A stretch of 64,000 bases of DNA from Bacteroidales bacterium (GCA_017509755.1 JAFWOY010000039.1:1-64000), one strand, 5' to 3'. Positions 17,344 to 26,342 are shown, numbered from the stretch's first letter. Program-made: numbers and translations. Notes: generated by a model not told the origin, from the sequence alone.

Positions 17344-17869
17344 CGTAGGTATAGCGGCAAAAGGTATGTCGCCTCAGCGGGTCTTGGAGGAAAGTAACGA
17401 TGGGGCCTCCGATGTTGTATTCTTCTTCCCGAAGAATCATTCTCCCGCCTTTGACTTCGACCACCTGGTACAGATAATTACTGCCGCCTGAAGTGCTGAC
17501 ATCAATCATCAGGTTGTTGTATTTGTAATCCCAGATGCCTTTCATGCCGTCGGCGCTCATGCTACCGTCCTTCTGAATCTTCAGGTCACGGTAAGGAAAG
17601 ATATTACTCACTTCTTTCATTTCGACAAGCCGCCCTTCATCCCAGATTTCAACCTCGGTGGAGACGAATTTCCAGTCATGGCAGAAAACGCCGGACTTGT
17701 ACTGGTTGGTCTGGGTCTTGTCAATCTTATTCTCCCAAAAAATCCAATTCTTCCTAAGACCCGGATCGCCTTTGGTTTCCAGCGCCCCCTCTTCCGTGTT
17801 GAGGTTGCCGCAAGCCATGGCAAACAACACCATCAAACTTAATGCAGCGAATTTGGCAAACTCTTTCAT
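17333..17869 (-). CDS. Hypothetical lipoprotein, 178 aa
   Basis: The lipoprotein signal ends at LFAMACG. The mature part looks like an antiparallel beta domain with regular aromatic strands (WIFWENKID, HDWKFVSTEVEIWDEG, GIWDYKYNNLMID) and ends in a Tyr/Arg-rich strand. It resembles calycin- or lipocalin-like domains of small Bacteroidetes lipoproteins, but no family is assigned. It may be a distant paralogue of the product of 12234-12809. Confidence 0.7.
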   Translation of the reverse strand: MKEFAKFAALSLMVLFAMACGNLNTEEGALETKGDPGLRKNWIFWENKIDKTQTNQYKSGVFCHDWKFVSTEVEIWDEGRLVEMKEVSNIFPYRDLKIQKDGSMSADGMKGIWDYKYNNLMIDVSTSGGSNYLYQVVEVKGGRMILREEEYNIGGPIVTFLQDPLRRHTFCRYTYVKQ

Positions 17870-17982
17870 AGCATCTTATAGTTCTTACATACCATAGATG
17901 CAAAAAGCGGCCGGAATGTTGCGTCGCGGTTTGCTGTTTTCGGGACCTTGCCCACGTGAGACTCAATTTTTCCAGAAAATAC

Positions 17983-18014
17983 TTGACAAACGGGTATTCC
18001 GTTTCGTATATTTG
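17983..18014 (+). promoter_or_regulatory. Promoter of the RAYT locus
   Basis: TTG at 17983-17985, 21 bases, then TATATTTG at 18007-18014. The presumed original start codon of the first gene lies 37 bases further on at 18051. Confidence 0.6.
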
Positions 18015-18069
18015 CAGACGGGATAGATAGACCGAGAGATATGTGCTGTTATGAAAAAAAATCCTTGAA

Positions 18070-18405
18070 GTGCTCCAGTATGGAGACATCGACATCCGCT
18101 TCAATACGGATCTCGACCCTATCAAACACCCCAACGTCATTCCCGACGTTATTACCCGTACCTCTTTCGCCATGACGACCCGATTGTGGGGTGGCAATGA
18201 GAGGGCCGTTCTGGCCATGATCCGCGCATTGGCCGTTGCTGACCTGGCCGTCTGTGTAAACCGAAAAGAAATGGTCCGTCATCTGGATGAAGATTCGGAA
18301 GCGCTGGCCCGGTCTTTTCTCTATGCCAAACAGGAGTTCGAAAAGAATGGCGGCAGAATGACGATCTTCCCGCCAAACGTCAAACCGTCCTCCTTCAAGA
18401 GCTGA
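18070..18405 (+). CDS. Hypothetical protein upstream of RAYT; start broken by an A8 tract
   Basis: The open frame of 111 residues begins at a GTG at 18070. However, an ATG at 18051 followed by eight A would enter this exact frame if the tract had seven A, giving a natural N-terminus (MKKILEVLQYGDIDIRFN). As written, that ATG reaches a stop after five codons. The product is soluble, with a predicted helical C-terminal half. I do not recognise it. It ends three bases before the RAYT start, so the two are certainly one operon. The frame could be restored by slippage at the A tract (phase variation), or the gene may be broken, or the extra A may be a base-calling error. Confidence 0.6.
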   Translation: MLQYGDIDIRFNTDLDPIKHPNVIPDVITRTSFAMTTRLWGGNERAVLAMIRALAVADLAVCVNRKEMVRHLDEDSEALARSFLYAKQEFEKNGGRMTIFPPNVKPSSFKS

Positions 18406-18408
18406 GTC

Positions 18409-19323
18409 ATGAAGCGCGTCGTCCACCGGAAAATGCCCGACGGCAGTTTCCAAAACGTCCAGCCTTTCCATGTCAGCATGGAAGGGCTGGAAAAAACCAT
18501 CCTGTGCCGATGCGACAATGATTATGACGCCATGGTCAAAATCCTCTGTATCTGTGCCCGGCGGAAAAATGTACTGATCATTGTCTATGCGGTGGTCTCC
18601 AATCACTGTCACGTCGCCGTCCTGGCTGCGAATCAGGCCGATGCAGATGCGTTCGGACAAGAAGTCAAAAGAATGTACGCCATGTGGTTCAGCCGTCAAT
18701 ACGGAGAACAGAAGAGGCTCCAAAAGACGGATGTGAAAGCCATCTGCCTCGACAATGACTGGTATGTCCGCAATGCGCTTGCCTATATATTACGGAATGC
18801 ATTGGACAACGGCTGCCATGTCAATGACTATCGCTGGTCTGCTTACCGGGCCATGTTCTGCGATGAATGCGCAAAGGGCAAAGGTAACCGACAAGTCGCT
18901 TCCCTCACAAAAGTGGAACGAAGGAAGTGGATGCATACCGGCGATTCCCTGAATGATGTCGCCTGGCGACTTGACGCGGGGAACAGCCTGGTACCTGCCA
19001 GTTTCTGCGATCGGGAATATTTGGAACAGGCTTTTGAACATGATCAGGCTTTCTTCCTGAAAACCATTGGCGGTCAAAATGCTTCCGAAATGCAATGGAA
19101 ACTCATCGAGGCGCCCAGAAAAATGCTGGTTGACAGCGATTTTTACAAGAGCTGCAATGAGATCAGCCAAAGATGGTTCCAAACAGAACTGGCAGACCTT
19201 TCGATAGAAAGAAAGACCCGTCTGATTCCCTATCTGAAGAGGACGATGAAAACGACCGTTCCGCAACTGGCCAGAACAATGGGACTCAGCCGCAACCAAG
19301 TATCAGCCATCCTCGGCCTATGA
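18409..19323 (+). CDS. REP-associated tyrosine transposase-like protein (RAYT)
   Basis: 304 residues. The N-terminal two thirds match the IS200/IS605-like Y1 transposase fold in its REP-associated (RAYT) form. The HUH metal motif is HCH at residues 66-68 in VVSNHCHVAVL. The usual downstream region follows: RMYAMWFSRQYGEQ, then WYVRNALAYILRNALDNG, then YRWSAYRA (compare the common family pattern of a helix ending in NPV..GLV and W-S-S-Y). The catalytic Tyr is probably one of the Tyr in residues 89-98. A C-terminal helix-turn-helix (about 280-304, LARTMGLSRNQVSAILGL) is extra to the basic family length. It is a single copy flanked by palindromic DNA and is probably domesticated. Confidence 0.8.
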   Translation: MKRVVHRKMPDGSFQNVQPFHVSMEGLEKTILCRCDNDYDAMVKILCICARRKNVLIIVYAVVSNHCHVAVLAANQADADAFGQEVKRMYAMWFSRQYGEQKRLQKTDVKAICLDNDWYVRNALAYILRNALDNGCHVNDYRWSAYRAMFCDECAKGKGNRQVASLTKVERRKWMHTGDSLNDVAWRLDAGNSLVPASFCDREYLEQAFEHDQAFFLKTIGGQNASEMQWKLIEAPRKMLVDSDFYKSCNEISQRWFQTELADLSIERKTRLIPYLKRTMKTTVPQLARTMGLSRNQVSAILGL

Positions 19324-19366
19324 TTTCGGGCAAGGTCTCATTTTACGATCGAGACCTTGCCCGAAA
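19324..19366. repeat. REP-like perfect palindrome after RAYT
   Basis: A perfect 16-base inverted repeat (TTTCGGGCAAGGTCTC and its complement) encloses an 11-base loop and begins directly after the RAYT stop codon. A related sequence, TTTTCGGGACCTTGCCC, lies upstream of the locus at 17937-17953 and shares GACCTTGCCC with the right arm. There is no T tract after the stem on either strand, so it is not a standard intrinsic terminator. RAYT proteins recognise such hairpins. Confidence 0.7.
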
Positions 19367-19397
19367 AAACCAAAGAAGCCGCGGAAGAAAGAAGACG

Positions 19398-20780
19398 TCA
19401 GCGGGTCAGATACGCGTCGATGGCGGCGGCGGCGCGACGGCCGGCGCCCATGGCGAGGATGACCGTGGCGGCGCCGGTGACGGCATCGCCGCCGGCGAAG
19501 ACGCCCGGACGCGATGTGGCACCGGATTCGTCGGCTACGATGCAGCCGTGCCGTTCGGTGACCAACCCCTGGGTCGTGCCGGCGATCAGCGGGTTCGGCG
19601 AAGTGCCGAGCGCCATGATCACGCAATCCACCGGCAGGTCGAATTCGGAACCGGCTACCGGAATCGGGCTGCGACGGCCGCTGGCATCAGGTTCACCGAG
19701 TTCCATCCGGATGCAGCGCAGGGCGCGGACCCAGCCTTTTTCATCACCGAGCACCTCCACCGGATTGGTCAGCATCCGGAAGACAATACCCTCTTCCACG
19801 GCATGGTGCACTTCTTCGGCACGCGCCGGGAGTTCCTTCTCCGTCCGACGATAGACGATGGTCACTTCGGAGCCCAGGCGCAAGGCTGTGCGGGCTGCAT
19901 CCATCGCCACGTTGCCGCCACCGACGACGGCCACCCGTTTGCCGACAAAGATCGGCGTGTCGCTCTCGGGGTCGTAGGCTTTCATCAAGTTGCTGCGGGT
20001 CAGGAACTCATTGGCTGAGAACACCCCGTTCAGGCTCTCGCCGGGGATGTTCATGAAGCGGGGAAGGCCGGCACCGGAACCGATGAAGACCGCCTGGAAT
20101 CCTTCCTTGTCGAAAAGGTCATCGACCGTAATGGTACGGCCGACCACAACGTCGGTCTCGATCTTGACGCCTAGAGCACGGACCTGCGCGACTTCGGGCT
20201 CTACCACCCGCTCTTTCGGCAGACGGAACTCCGGAATACCGTACTGGAGGACACCGCCCGCCTTGTGCAGAACTTCGAAAATGGTGACGTCATAACCCGC
20301 TTTGGCCAAGTCCGTCGCACAGGCCAGTCCGGACGGACCGCTTCCGACGACCGCGACTTTCTTTCCGTTGGAAGGCGCTTTCTCAATGGCAACGCCGCCG
20401 TTCGCCCGGCTCCAATCGGCCACGAAACGCTCCAGCTTGCCAATCGCCACCGGTTCCCCTTTCACGCCGAGGATGCAACTGCCTTCGCACTGCGTCTCCT
20501 GCGGGCAAACACGGCCACAGACTGCCGGAAGCGAACTGTCCCGTGCAATCACAGCGGCCGCCTCCGCAAAAGCACCCGCCTTGACCTGCGCGATAAAAGC
20601 AGGGATATCGATTCCCACCGGACAGTGTTGCACACACCGGGGATTGCGGCAATTCAAGCAACGGGAGGCCTCGAGAAGCGCCTCTTCCGCATTGTAGCCA
20701 TAACAGACTTCTTCAAAATTGTGGGCACGGACCTTCGGATCCTGCTCCCGTACAGGGACGCGTCCTATCTTTTCTGCCAT
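19398..20780 (-). CDS. NfnB/GltD-like NADPH-binding flavoprotein subunit
   Basis: 460-residue protein of the glutamate-synthase small-subunit family. An N-terminal ferredoxin-like part carries Cys41, Cys44, Cys49, Cys53 and a second cluster, CGRVCPQETQCEGSC, for 4Fe-4S centres. Two nucleotide-binding folds follow (VVGSGPSGLACA and VVGGGNVAMDAA). No glutamate synthase large subunit is nearby. Instead the partner immediately upstream is an NfnA-type protein, so the pair is best read as an Nfn-like NADH:ferredoxin:NADP oxidoreductase (electron bifurcation) or a sulfide dehydrogenase type complex. The start overlaps the upstream stop by one base. Confidence 0.85.
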   Translation of the reverse strand: MAEKIGRVPVREQDPKVRAHNFEEVCYGYNAEEALLEASRCLNCRNPRCVQHCPVGIDIPAFIAQVKAGAFAEAAAVIARDSSLPAVCGRVCPQETQCEGSCILGVKGEPVAIGKLERFVADWSRANGGVAIEKAPSNGKKVAVVGSGPSGLACATDLAKAGYDVTIFEVLHKAGGVLQYGIPEFRLPKERVVEPEVAQVRALGVKIETDVVVGRTITVDDLFDKEGFQAVFIGSGAGLPRFMNIPGESLNGVFSANEFLTRSNLMKAYDPESDTPIFVGKRVAVVGGGNVAMDAARTALRLGSEVTIVYRRTEKELPARAEEVHHAVEEGIVFRMLTNPVEVLGDEKGWVRALRCIRMELGEPDASGRRSPIPVAGSEFDLPVDCVIMALGTSPNPLIAGTTQGLVTERHGCIVADESGATSRPGVFAGGDAVTGAATVILAMGAGRRAAAAIDAYLTR

Positions 20781-21634
20781 TAGGCGTTCCTCCCGATTTT
20801 ACATTTGTGATCCGCTTCCAGTTCCTGCGGCCGATACATGGTCTGCCGACGCAGCGCTTCGTCGAAATCGACCGCATAACCGTCGAATTCAGGACCTTCC
20901 ACACAGGCGAAACGGACCTTGCCGCCCACCGTGATCCGGCAGCAGCCACACATGCCCGTGCCGTCCACCATGATCGTGTTGAGACTTACCACCAGCGGAA
21001 TGCCTGAATCCTTGAGCGTCAGCGCCACGAATTTCATCATGATCATCGGACCGATAGCCACCGCCTGGTCAAACGTCCGGCCTTCCGCCAACAGGGCTTT
21101 CACCTTCTCCGTGACCAAGCCATGATGGCCTTCCGAGCCGTCATCCGTGCAGATATGGAGATGGTCGCACACGGCCTCCATCTCCTGCCGGAGAATCAGC
21201 AGGTCGGCAGTCTTGGCTCCGACAACCACATCGACACAAGCGCCTTTTTCGTGCAGGTATTTGACCTGCGGATAGACCGGCGCCGTGCCCAAGCCACCGG
21301 CCACAAAAAGGAAGCGACGTCCTTTGAGCGCAGCATCGGACAGTTCCATGAAATCGGAGGGACGGCCCAGCGGCCCTACCACATCCACGAAACAAGCCCC
21401 TTCTTCCAGCGCACAAATCATCCGCGTGGAGGCACCCACGATCTGGGTCACAATCGTGACGGTCCCCCGCACGCGGTCATAGTCGCAAATCGTCAGCGGA
21501 ATCCGCTCTCCTTCCGCACGCGCCCGTACGATCAGGAACTGACCCGGCTGCGCAGAAGCCGCCAGGCGCGGCGCTGACACCTCCATCAGGCAGATGGTCG
21601 GCGTCAGCATCTCTTTTCGGATAATCTCAAACAT
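20780..21634 (-). CDS. NfnA/SudB-like FAD/NAD-binding reductase subunit
   Basis: 284-residue ferredoxin-NADP-reductase-fold protein of the sulfide/dihydroorotate-dehydrogenase-like family. An FAD domain occupies about residues 1-95, an NAD domain about 100-220 (VAGGLGTAPVYPQ), and a C-terminal 2Fe-2S centre uses the Asp/Cys motif DGTGMCGCCR with a further Cys in RFACVEGPEFD. It is the first gene of a two-gene unit with the NfnB-like subunit (TAATG junction). Its 5' end overlaps the mgtC gene by 8 bases, so it is read from an upstream promoter. Confidence 0.88.
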   Translation of the reverse strand: MFEIIRKEMLTPTICLMEVSAPRLAASAQPGQFLIVRARAEGERIPLTICDYDRVRGTVTIVTQIVGASTRMICALEEGACFVDVVGPLGRPSDFMELSDAALKGRRFLFVAGGLGTAPVYPQVKYLHEKGACVDVVVGAKTADLLILRQEMEAVCDHLHICTDDGSEGHHGLVTEKVKALLAEGRTFDQAVAIGPMIMMKFVALTLKDSGIPLVVSLNTIMVDGTGMCGCCRITVGGKVRFACVEGPEFDGYAVDFDEALRRQTMYRPQELEADHKCKIGRNA

Positions 21635-22082
21635 TCTCTTCGGGTTTGTCGGTTGTGTTCTGCTCGCGCCGGTGCCGGATGCGCAGGACGAAATAGACGA
21701 CGAGGGCCGCGATAATCGCCTCCACCCGCAAACCTGTACCGACCAGCACGCCCAGCGCAGCGACGGTCCATACCAAAATAGCGGTTGTCAGGTTGATGAT
21801 GTCTTTTTCGCCTCTTTTGAGGATAATGCCGGCGCCGATGAAACCGACGCCTGTCACAATCTGTGCGATCACACGGCTATGGTCGATACCGCAGCGCAGC
21901 GAGGCATAGGCAAAAAGATACGAACCGACGATCAGGATGATGGTCGAGCGCTCCCCCATGGTCTTGCCGGCCGAATGGCGTTCGTGACCGACCAGCAAAC
22001 CGATCAGCAAAGCAAGCAGCAGGTCGGCGGCAAAGATCCCGATCTCGGAAAAATTGAAATAGGCTTTAAGGAAGTCTATCAA
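21627..22082 (-). CDS. MgtC/SapB family membrane protein
   Basis: 151 residues with four hydrophobic segments (about 18-33, 42-62, 70-90, 95-125) typical of MgtC/SapB. The family signature region is present: GLLVGHERHSAGKTMGERSTIILIVGSYLF, then GVGFIGAGIILKRG. MgtC proteins help growth at low magnesium and modulate the F-type ATPase in some pathogens, but plain MgtC/SapB proteins are common in gut bacteria and have no fixed role. The gene overlaps its neighbours on both sides (17 bases with the GH9 gene, 8 with the NfnA gene), so the run behaves as one transcript. Confidence 0.85.
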   Translation of the reverse strand: MIDFLKAYFNFSEIGIFAADLLLALLIGLLVGHERHSAGKTMGERSTIILIVGSYLFAYASLRCGIDHSRVIAQIVTGVGFIGAGIILKRGEKDIINLTTAILVWTVAALGVLVGTGLRVEAIIAALVVYFVLRIRHRREQNTTDKPEENV

Positions 22083-24573
22083 AGCTGTACCCTTTTTTCT
22101 TAAGATAACGGATGATTTCGTCGAGCCGGTTGTATAGTCTCTCTTCCTGGGGCCGGCTCTCTTCCACGCCCGGATGGATCAGCAGCAGCGCACCGCGAAG
22201 GCCCTGCTCTTTTTCGAATTTCCAAAGCCCGTCAATCAACGGCTGCGCCTTACGGTAGTTTTTCATGGAAGGGACCGTATAGTCAGCCGGCGTACCGATG
22301 CCCGGCGTATAGTTGACCACCCGCAAGCCCATGGCCTCCAGAATCCCGACGCTGAAATCATTGTAATGCTCATACGGCGGAAGGAACCACAAGGCGTCTT
22401 CCCGTGAGATACCGAATTTCGCCAGTTCGGCATAGTTGGCCTTGACATCGGCGATGATGCTGTCGGCACTCATCAGGGTCGGCCGGTCGGCACCCCAATC
22501 GCAATAGAGTACGTGTTTGTCGGAATGGCCGCCCACGTAATGGCCTTCCTCCACGATGCGGCGGATGACCGCCTCATTGGGCGTATAGCGCAAGCAGTTG
22601 CCGGTCAGGAAGAAATTACCCTTGACCTTCTGCTTCTTGAGGGTTTTGAGGATCGTCTCGGCGCCGTTGAAGTTCACATCGGCCGTGAAACAGAGATAGA
22701 CGGTTTTCTTATCGGGATTGACGCGGACGATGGTGCCGTAGGGATCTTTTTCGAAAGATTCTGCCCGCCGGGCAGCGTGGCCACGGGCTTCCAAAGCAGC
22801 CGCGTAGGCCACCAGGCCGGCCGTTCCGTCCATCGTAGGCTCATTGCTGGCGTAATCACCGATATCGTCGTGGTACACCGCGATGCCATTGTTGAGCGCC
22901 GCGAAATCATCGGGACGCGTCAGGGATGCGCCCGCACGCTCCAAGAAGAGCTGATTGTAGATCGGGCCGTCAATCAGGCCGCCGAGGGGCAGGTCCCCAT
23001 TCACCTTCACATACGAGGAATGCGGATCGGTAGGATAATCATAGCCGGGCATGCCAGCCGCCGGCCAGCCGCAAATCATCGACGTACCCCAGGGATTGCA
23101 GCCCAGCAGCCAGTCGCGCAACGCCGCTTCCATCTCGTGGAAAGTCGTGTCCCCGGTCGTTTTTTCATAGAGATAGGCCTGGGTTACAGCCGCCGAAGTC
23201 AGGTTGTTGGAACACCAGAGATACGGAATGCCATGCATGAAGGGATCGTCACCAGCCCGGTCTCGGATATCCTGCAGGCCTTGCCGCATATAGCCGACAA
23301 ACTCCTCGCGGACGGCCGCATCATCGCTGGAAGCCAGCAGCCAGTGTCCCAGATTGATGAACGGATACCACTGATAGTGATGATATTCTTTGCCAGGACC
23401 GCGTCCACGCTCCATCCAGGGCGACACGGGTTCCATCTCACCCCAATAGGCCGCCTGCTGCTTCCACCAGTCACCCTTGCCCAGCGCGTACTGGGTCGCA
23501 GCAGCCAGTTCCACATCATCCACCCACGTATCTTCTTCATAGAAATACGGAGAAATGACACAAGCCGTCTGGGTATTACCGGGAAATTCCAAAGCAAAGT
23601 CCCAGGCATCCTGCACTTTCCCTTCAATTTTAGCGGCAAAGTCCGGATACCACTCGCGGATTACGTCGGCACCAAGGGCAAACGTGGAGGCAAACTTGCC
23701 GGCTGCGGAAGAGACACCGGTCGTGCGGTTCACCTTATTGCCGGCAATCTGCGGCTGACCCGTCACAAAATAGACAGGGCGCCCCTTGCCCGGGCCATAG
23801 CCGTAATCTACGGAGTCGAGATACGGCAGGCGCATCCCGGCATGGTCGCGGTCGTCGGCAATCTGGTAGTACATCTCCCGCGGAGCCGGGTTCATCTTGT
23901 CAAGCCAGTCGAGGCCCCATTTCACTTCATCGAGCACGTCGGGAATGCCATTGGCGCCCGGACGGCCCGTCGCGTCGAAGCGATCCTTGAACATCGACTT
24001 GTCCTCGGCATATTTCCAGGCAAAGGCCATCTGGTAGATGGTCGTGGAAGACGTGGTCATGTACTGGAGATAGTCGGTGGCATCGTGCCAGCCGCCGGTC
24101 ACGTCGATGTGCTCGCCCGTACGGGTGGGATGGTACACGATATAGCCGTCGTGCTGGTGGCACAGATGGTCGTTGTAGGGATTGTCCCCGCAACGCTGCT
24201 GGCGCAGATAGGTCAGCAGGTAATCGGCGAAGCCGTCATAAACATCGCTGCCGATCCGGAACACAGGCGACTTGACGCCACCGGACACGATATAGTAGCT
24301 TCCGGGAGCTTGAAGGGCGGACATATCCAGCCGCCAGGCACTCTTCAGCGCCCATTTGGAAGGATCCGCCGCCTTGCCCTGTGCTTTGAGCACCAAGGCA
24401 TCGGACATCGCATCATACACACAGAAAGAGCCATCGGTCTCTCCGGTAGAAATCAGGACAGCGACTTTGCTGTCGTCGGGAAGATAACCTGCCTGATTGA
24501 CCCGGATCCACGTCTGCGCGTGAAGCGGGAGCAGCGCCAGCAAAAGGAATGTTGCAAGAATTATTCTACGCAT
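22066..24573 (-). CDS. GH9 cellulase fused to a polysaccharide deacetylase (CE4-like)
   Basis: 835 residues with a Sec signal peptide (1-19). An N-terminal Ig-like cellulase domain (VNQAGYLPDD, about 22-105) precedes a GH9 catalytic domain (about 115-600). The GH9 nucleophile/base region reads GGWHDATDYLQY and the catalytic acid is the Glu of SNEPTMDGTAGLVAY. From about residue 620 a NodB-type domain follows: motif 1 as FTAD (a variant of TFDDG keeping one Asp), the metal motif HSDKH at 683-687, and LIHPG near 799. It is likely a periplasmic beta-glucan or xyloglucan-type hydrolase that can also remove acetyl groups. Confidence 0.85.
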   Translation of the reverse strand: MRRIILATFLLLALLPLHAQTWIRVNQAGYLPDDSKVAVLISTGETDGSFCVYDAMSDALVLKAQGKAADPSKWALKSAWRLDMSALQAPGSYYIVSGGVKSPVFRIGSDVYDGFADYLLTYLRQQRCGDNPYNDHLCHQHDGYIVYHPTRTGEHIDVTGGWHDATDYLQYMTTSSTTIYQMAFAWKYAEDKSMFKDRFDATGRPGANGIPDVLDEVKWGLDWLDKMNPAPREMYYQIADDRDHAGMRLPYLDSVDYGYGPGKGRPVYFVTGQPQIAGNKVNRTTGVSSAAGKFASTFALGADVIREWYPDFAAKIEGKVQDAWDFALEFPGNTQTACVISPYFYEEDTWVDDVELAAATQYALGKGDWWKQQAAYWGEMEPVSPWMERGRGPGKEYHHYQWYPFINLGHWLLASSDDAAVREEFVGYMRQGLQDIRDRAGDDPFMHGIPYLWCSNNLTSAAVTQAYLYEKTTGDTTFHEMEAALRDWLLGCNPWGTSMICGWPAAGMPGYDYPTDPHSSYVKVNGDLPLGGLIDGPIYNQLFLERAGASLTRPDDFAALNNGIAVYHDDIGDYASNEPTMDGTAGLVAYAAALEARGHAARRAESFEKDPYGTIVRVNPDKKTVYLCFTADVNFNGAETILKTLKKQKVKGNFFLTGNCLRYTPNEAVIRRIVEEGHYVGGHSDKHVLYCDWGADRPTLMSADSIIADVKANYAELAKFGISREDALWFLPPYEHYNDFSVGILEAMGLRVVNYTPGIGTPADYTVPSMKNYRKAQPLIDGLWKFEKEQGLRGALLLIHPGVEESRPQEERLYNRLDEIIRYLKKKGYSFDRLP

Positions 24574-24578
24574 CAGCT

Positions 24579-26342
24579 TTATCGAAGTTTGATTTCAATT
24601 TCGGGCATCCGGGCGGCAATCTCCGGACCGTCGAGGCCGAGCAGCCAGCTGGCCGTGCGCGCAGCTATCTCCGGCAGGCGGATATCCTGTTCCGTGCCCG
24701 TCTCATTCATCGAGGCTAGCAGTTGGTCATACACCGGTGTGACGACCGGGTATTCGACCAGTTGGTAATTGTCCAAATTCGCCATTGTAGCTGCATAGCG
24801 GATGGCATCGGTCAAGCCGCCCCATTCATCGACCAGGCCGATCTTGATGGCATCGCCACCGGCCCAGACGCGGCCCTGTGCAATCGCATCGACCGCGTCG
24901 GTCGTCAGGCCGCGACCTTTCGCCACACGACTGACGAAATCTTCATACGTCGCATCGATCTGGTTCTGCATCACGGCCTCTTCTTCCGGGTCGAGGGGAC
25001 TCATCCCGCTGGCGAGCGAGCCATGCTTGTGGGTAGCCACTTCATAGACATTGAGATGGACGTTCTTCTTGAGCGCCTTGCCGAAACTCGGAATCAGGCC
25101 GAACACGCCGATTGAACCGGTCAGCGTGCTCTTGTCGCTGAAAATCTTGTCGGCGCCGCAACTGATCCAATAGCCGCCGGAGGCCGCATACCCGCCATAG
25201 CTGGCCACGACCGGTTTGCATTCCTTGAGCAAAGCGATCTCACGCTCGATAGCGGCGGAAGCCTGCACGCTGCCGCCCGGGCTGTTGACGCGGAAGACCA
25301 CGGCCTTGATGGAAGAATCCTGGCGTGCCTTGGCGATTTCCTTGGCGAAATTGTTGCCGATATTGCCGTTCCCCTTGTCATCCATCACAATCTGGCCGTC
25401 GGCATAGATCACGGCAACCTTCTCTTTGGCGCGGACATTGGGCTTGACCTTGGCAGTAGCGTAATCCTTGAGGCTGACATATTTCAGATCCTTGACTTTC
25501 TTGACATCACAAAGGGTACGGAAATACTCGCGGACCTGGTCGTCATACCAGAGTTCATCGACCAGGCCTTTTTCCTTGGCCGATTCGGCATTGGTGATAG
25601 CCAGGTTGTCGATCCAGTCATTGAACTGCTCCGCGGTGAAATCACGGGAAGCGGCGATAGCCTCGGCCATCACGTTCCAGATAGTGCCGAGCATCGTCTC
25701 ATACTGTTCTTTGTTCTCCTGGCTCATCTCACTTTTGATGTAGGGTTCGCCGGCCGATTTGTACTTGCCGTGGCGAATCAGCTGGATATCGATGCCCAGA
25801 TGGTCGATCAGGTCCTTGTAATACATAAGCTGGCTGCTCATACCGGTAATCATCACGTCACCGTATGCGTTGAGAATCACCTTGTCGGCCACAGAAGCCA
25901 TATAATAATTGCCGGCCGACAGGCCCTGGCTGTAGGAAATCACGGGTTTCCCGCTCTCGCGGAAGGCCAGCAAGGCATTGCGGAATTCCTCGGCCTGTGC
26001 GATATCCATCTCCAGGCCATCCGTTTTAAGATAGACGAACTTGACCTGCGGGTCGGTGGCTGCCACCTCAAGTGCGCGGATGGCATTGAGCAGGGAAAGG
26101 CTGGAAGCCATGCTGGCGCTCCCGGCCAACGGGTTGAAATTGAACTTCTCACCGCCCTGTTCGGCAATTGGCTGGCTGAAATCGACCTTCAGGATGGCAT
26201 TCCGGGGGATCGTAGGCTGGCTCTCCTTTCCGATGGAGGAGATGGCGGCACCGATGACACCAAAGAAGATCAGGTTGACGAGGATGAAGGCGAGCAGCGT
26301 ACCAAGACACCCGCCCAAAACGACTTTTCCAAAGGGTTTCAT
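24579..26342 (-). CDS. sppA: Signal peptide peptidase SppA, 67K type
   Basis: 587-residue inner-membrane S49 serine peptidase that degrades leftover signal peptides in the periplasm. One N-terminal membrane helix (about 8-30) is followed by two tandem S49 domains. The catalytic Ser lies in GGYAASGGYWIS of the second domain, and the general-base Lys is expected in the first domain, as in other long SppA proteins. The stop is 6 bases from the GH9 start. A TATATTTG box on the minus strand (26396-26389) lies about 47 bases before the start. Confidence 0.9.
   Translation of the reverse strand: MKPFGKVVLGGCLGTLLAFILVNLIFFGVIGAAISSIGKESQPTIPRNAILKVDFSQPIAEQGGEKFNFNPLAGSASMASSLSLLNAIRALEVAATDPQVKFVYLKTDGLEMDIAQAEEFRNALLAFRESGKPVISYSQGLSAGNYYMASVADKVILNAYGDVMITGMSSQLMYYKDLIDHLGIDIQLIRHGKYKSAGEPYIKSEMSQENKEQYETMLGTIWNVMAEAIAASRDFTAEQFNDWIDNLAITNAESAKEKGLVDELWYDDQVREYFRTLCDVKKVKDLKYVSLKDYATAKVKPNVRAKEKVAVIYADGQIVMDDKGNGNIGNNFAKEIAKARQDSSIKAVVFRVNSPGGSVQASAAIEREIALLKECKPVVASYGGYAASGGYWISCGADKIFSDKSTLTGSIGVFGLIPSFGKALKKNVHLNVYEVATHKHGSLASGMSPLDPEEEAVMQNQIDATYEDFVSRVAKGRGLTTDAVDAIAQGRVWAGGDAIKIGLVDEWGGLTDAIRYAATMANLDNYQLVEYPVVTPVYDQLLASMNETGTEQDIRLPEIAARTASWLLGLDGPEIAARMPEIEIKLR

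Noticed and set aside
19324..19366. Intrinsic terminator after the RAYT gene
   Set aside because: The stem is strong but no T tract follows it on either strand, so it fits a REP-like palindrome better.
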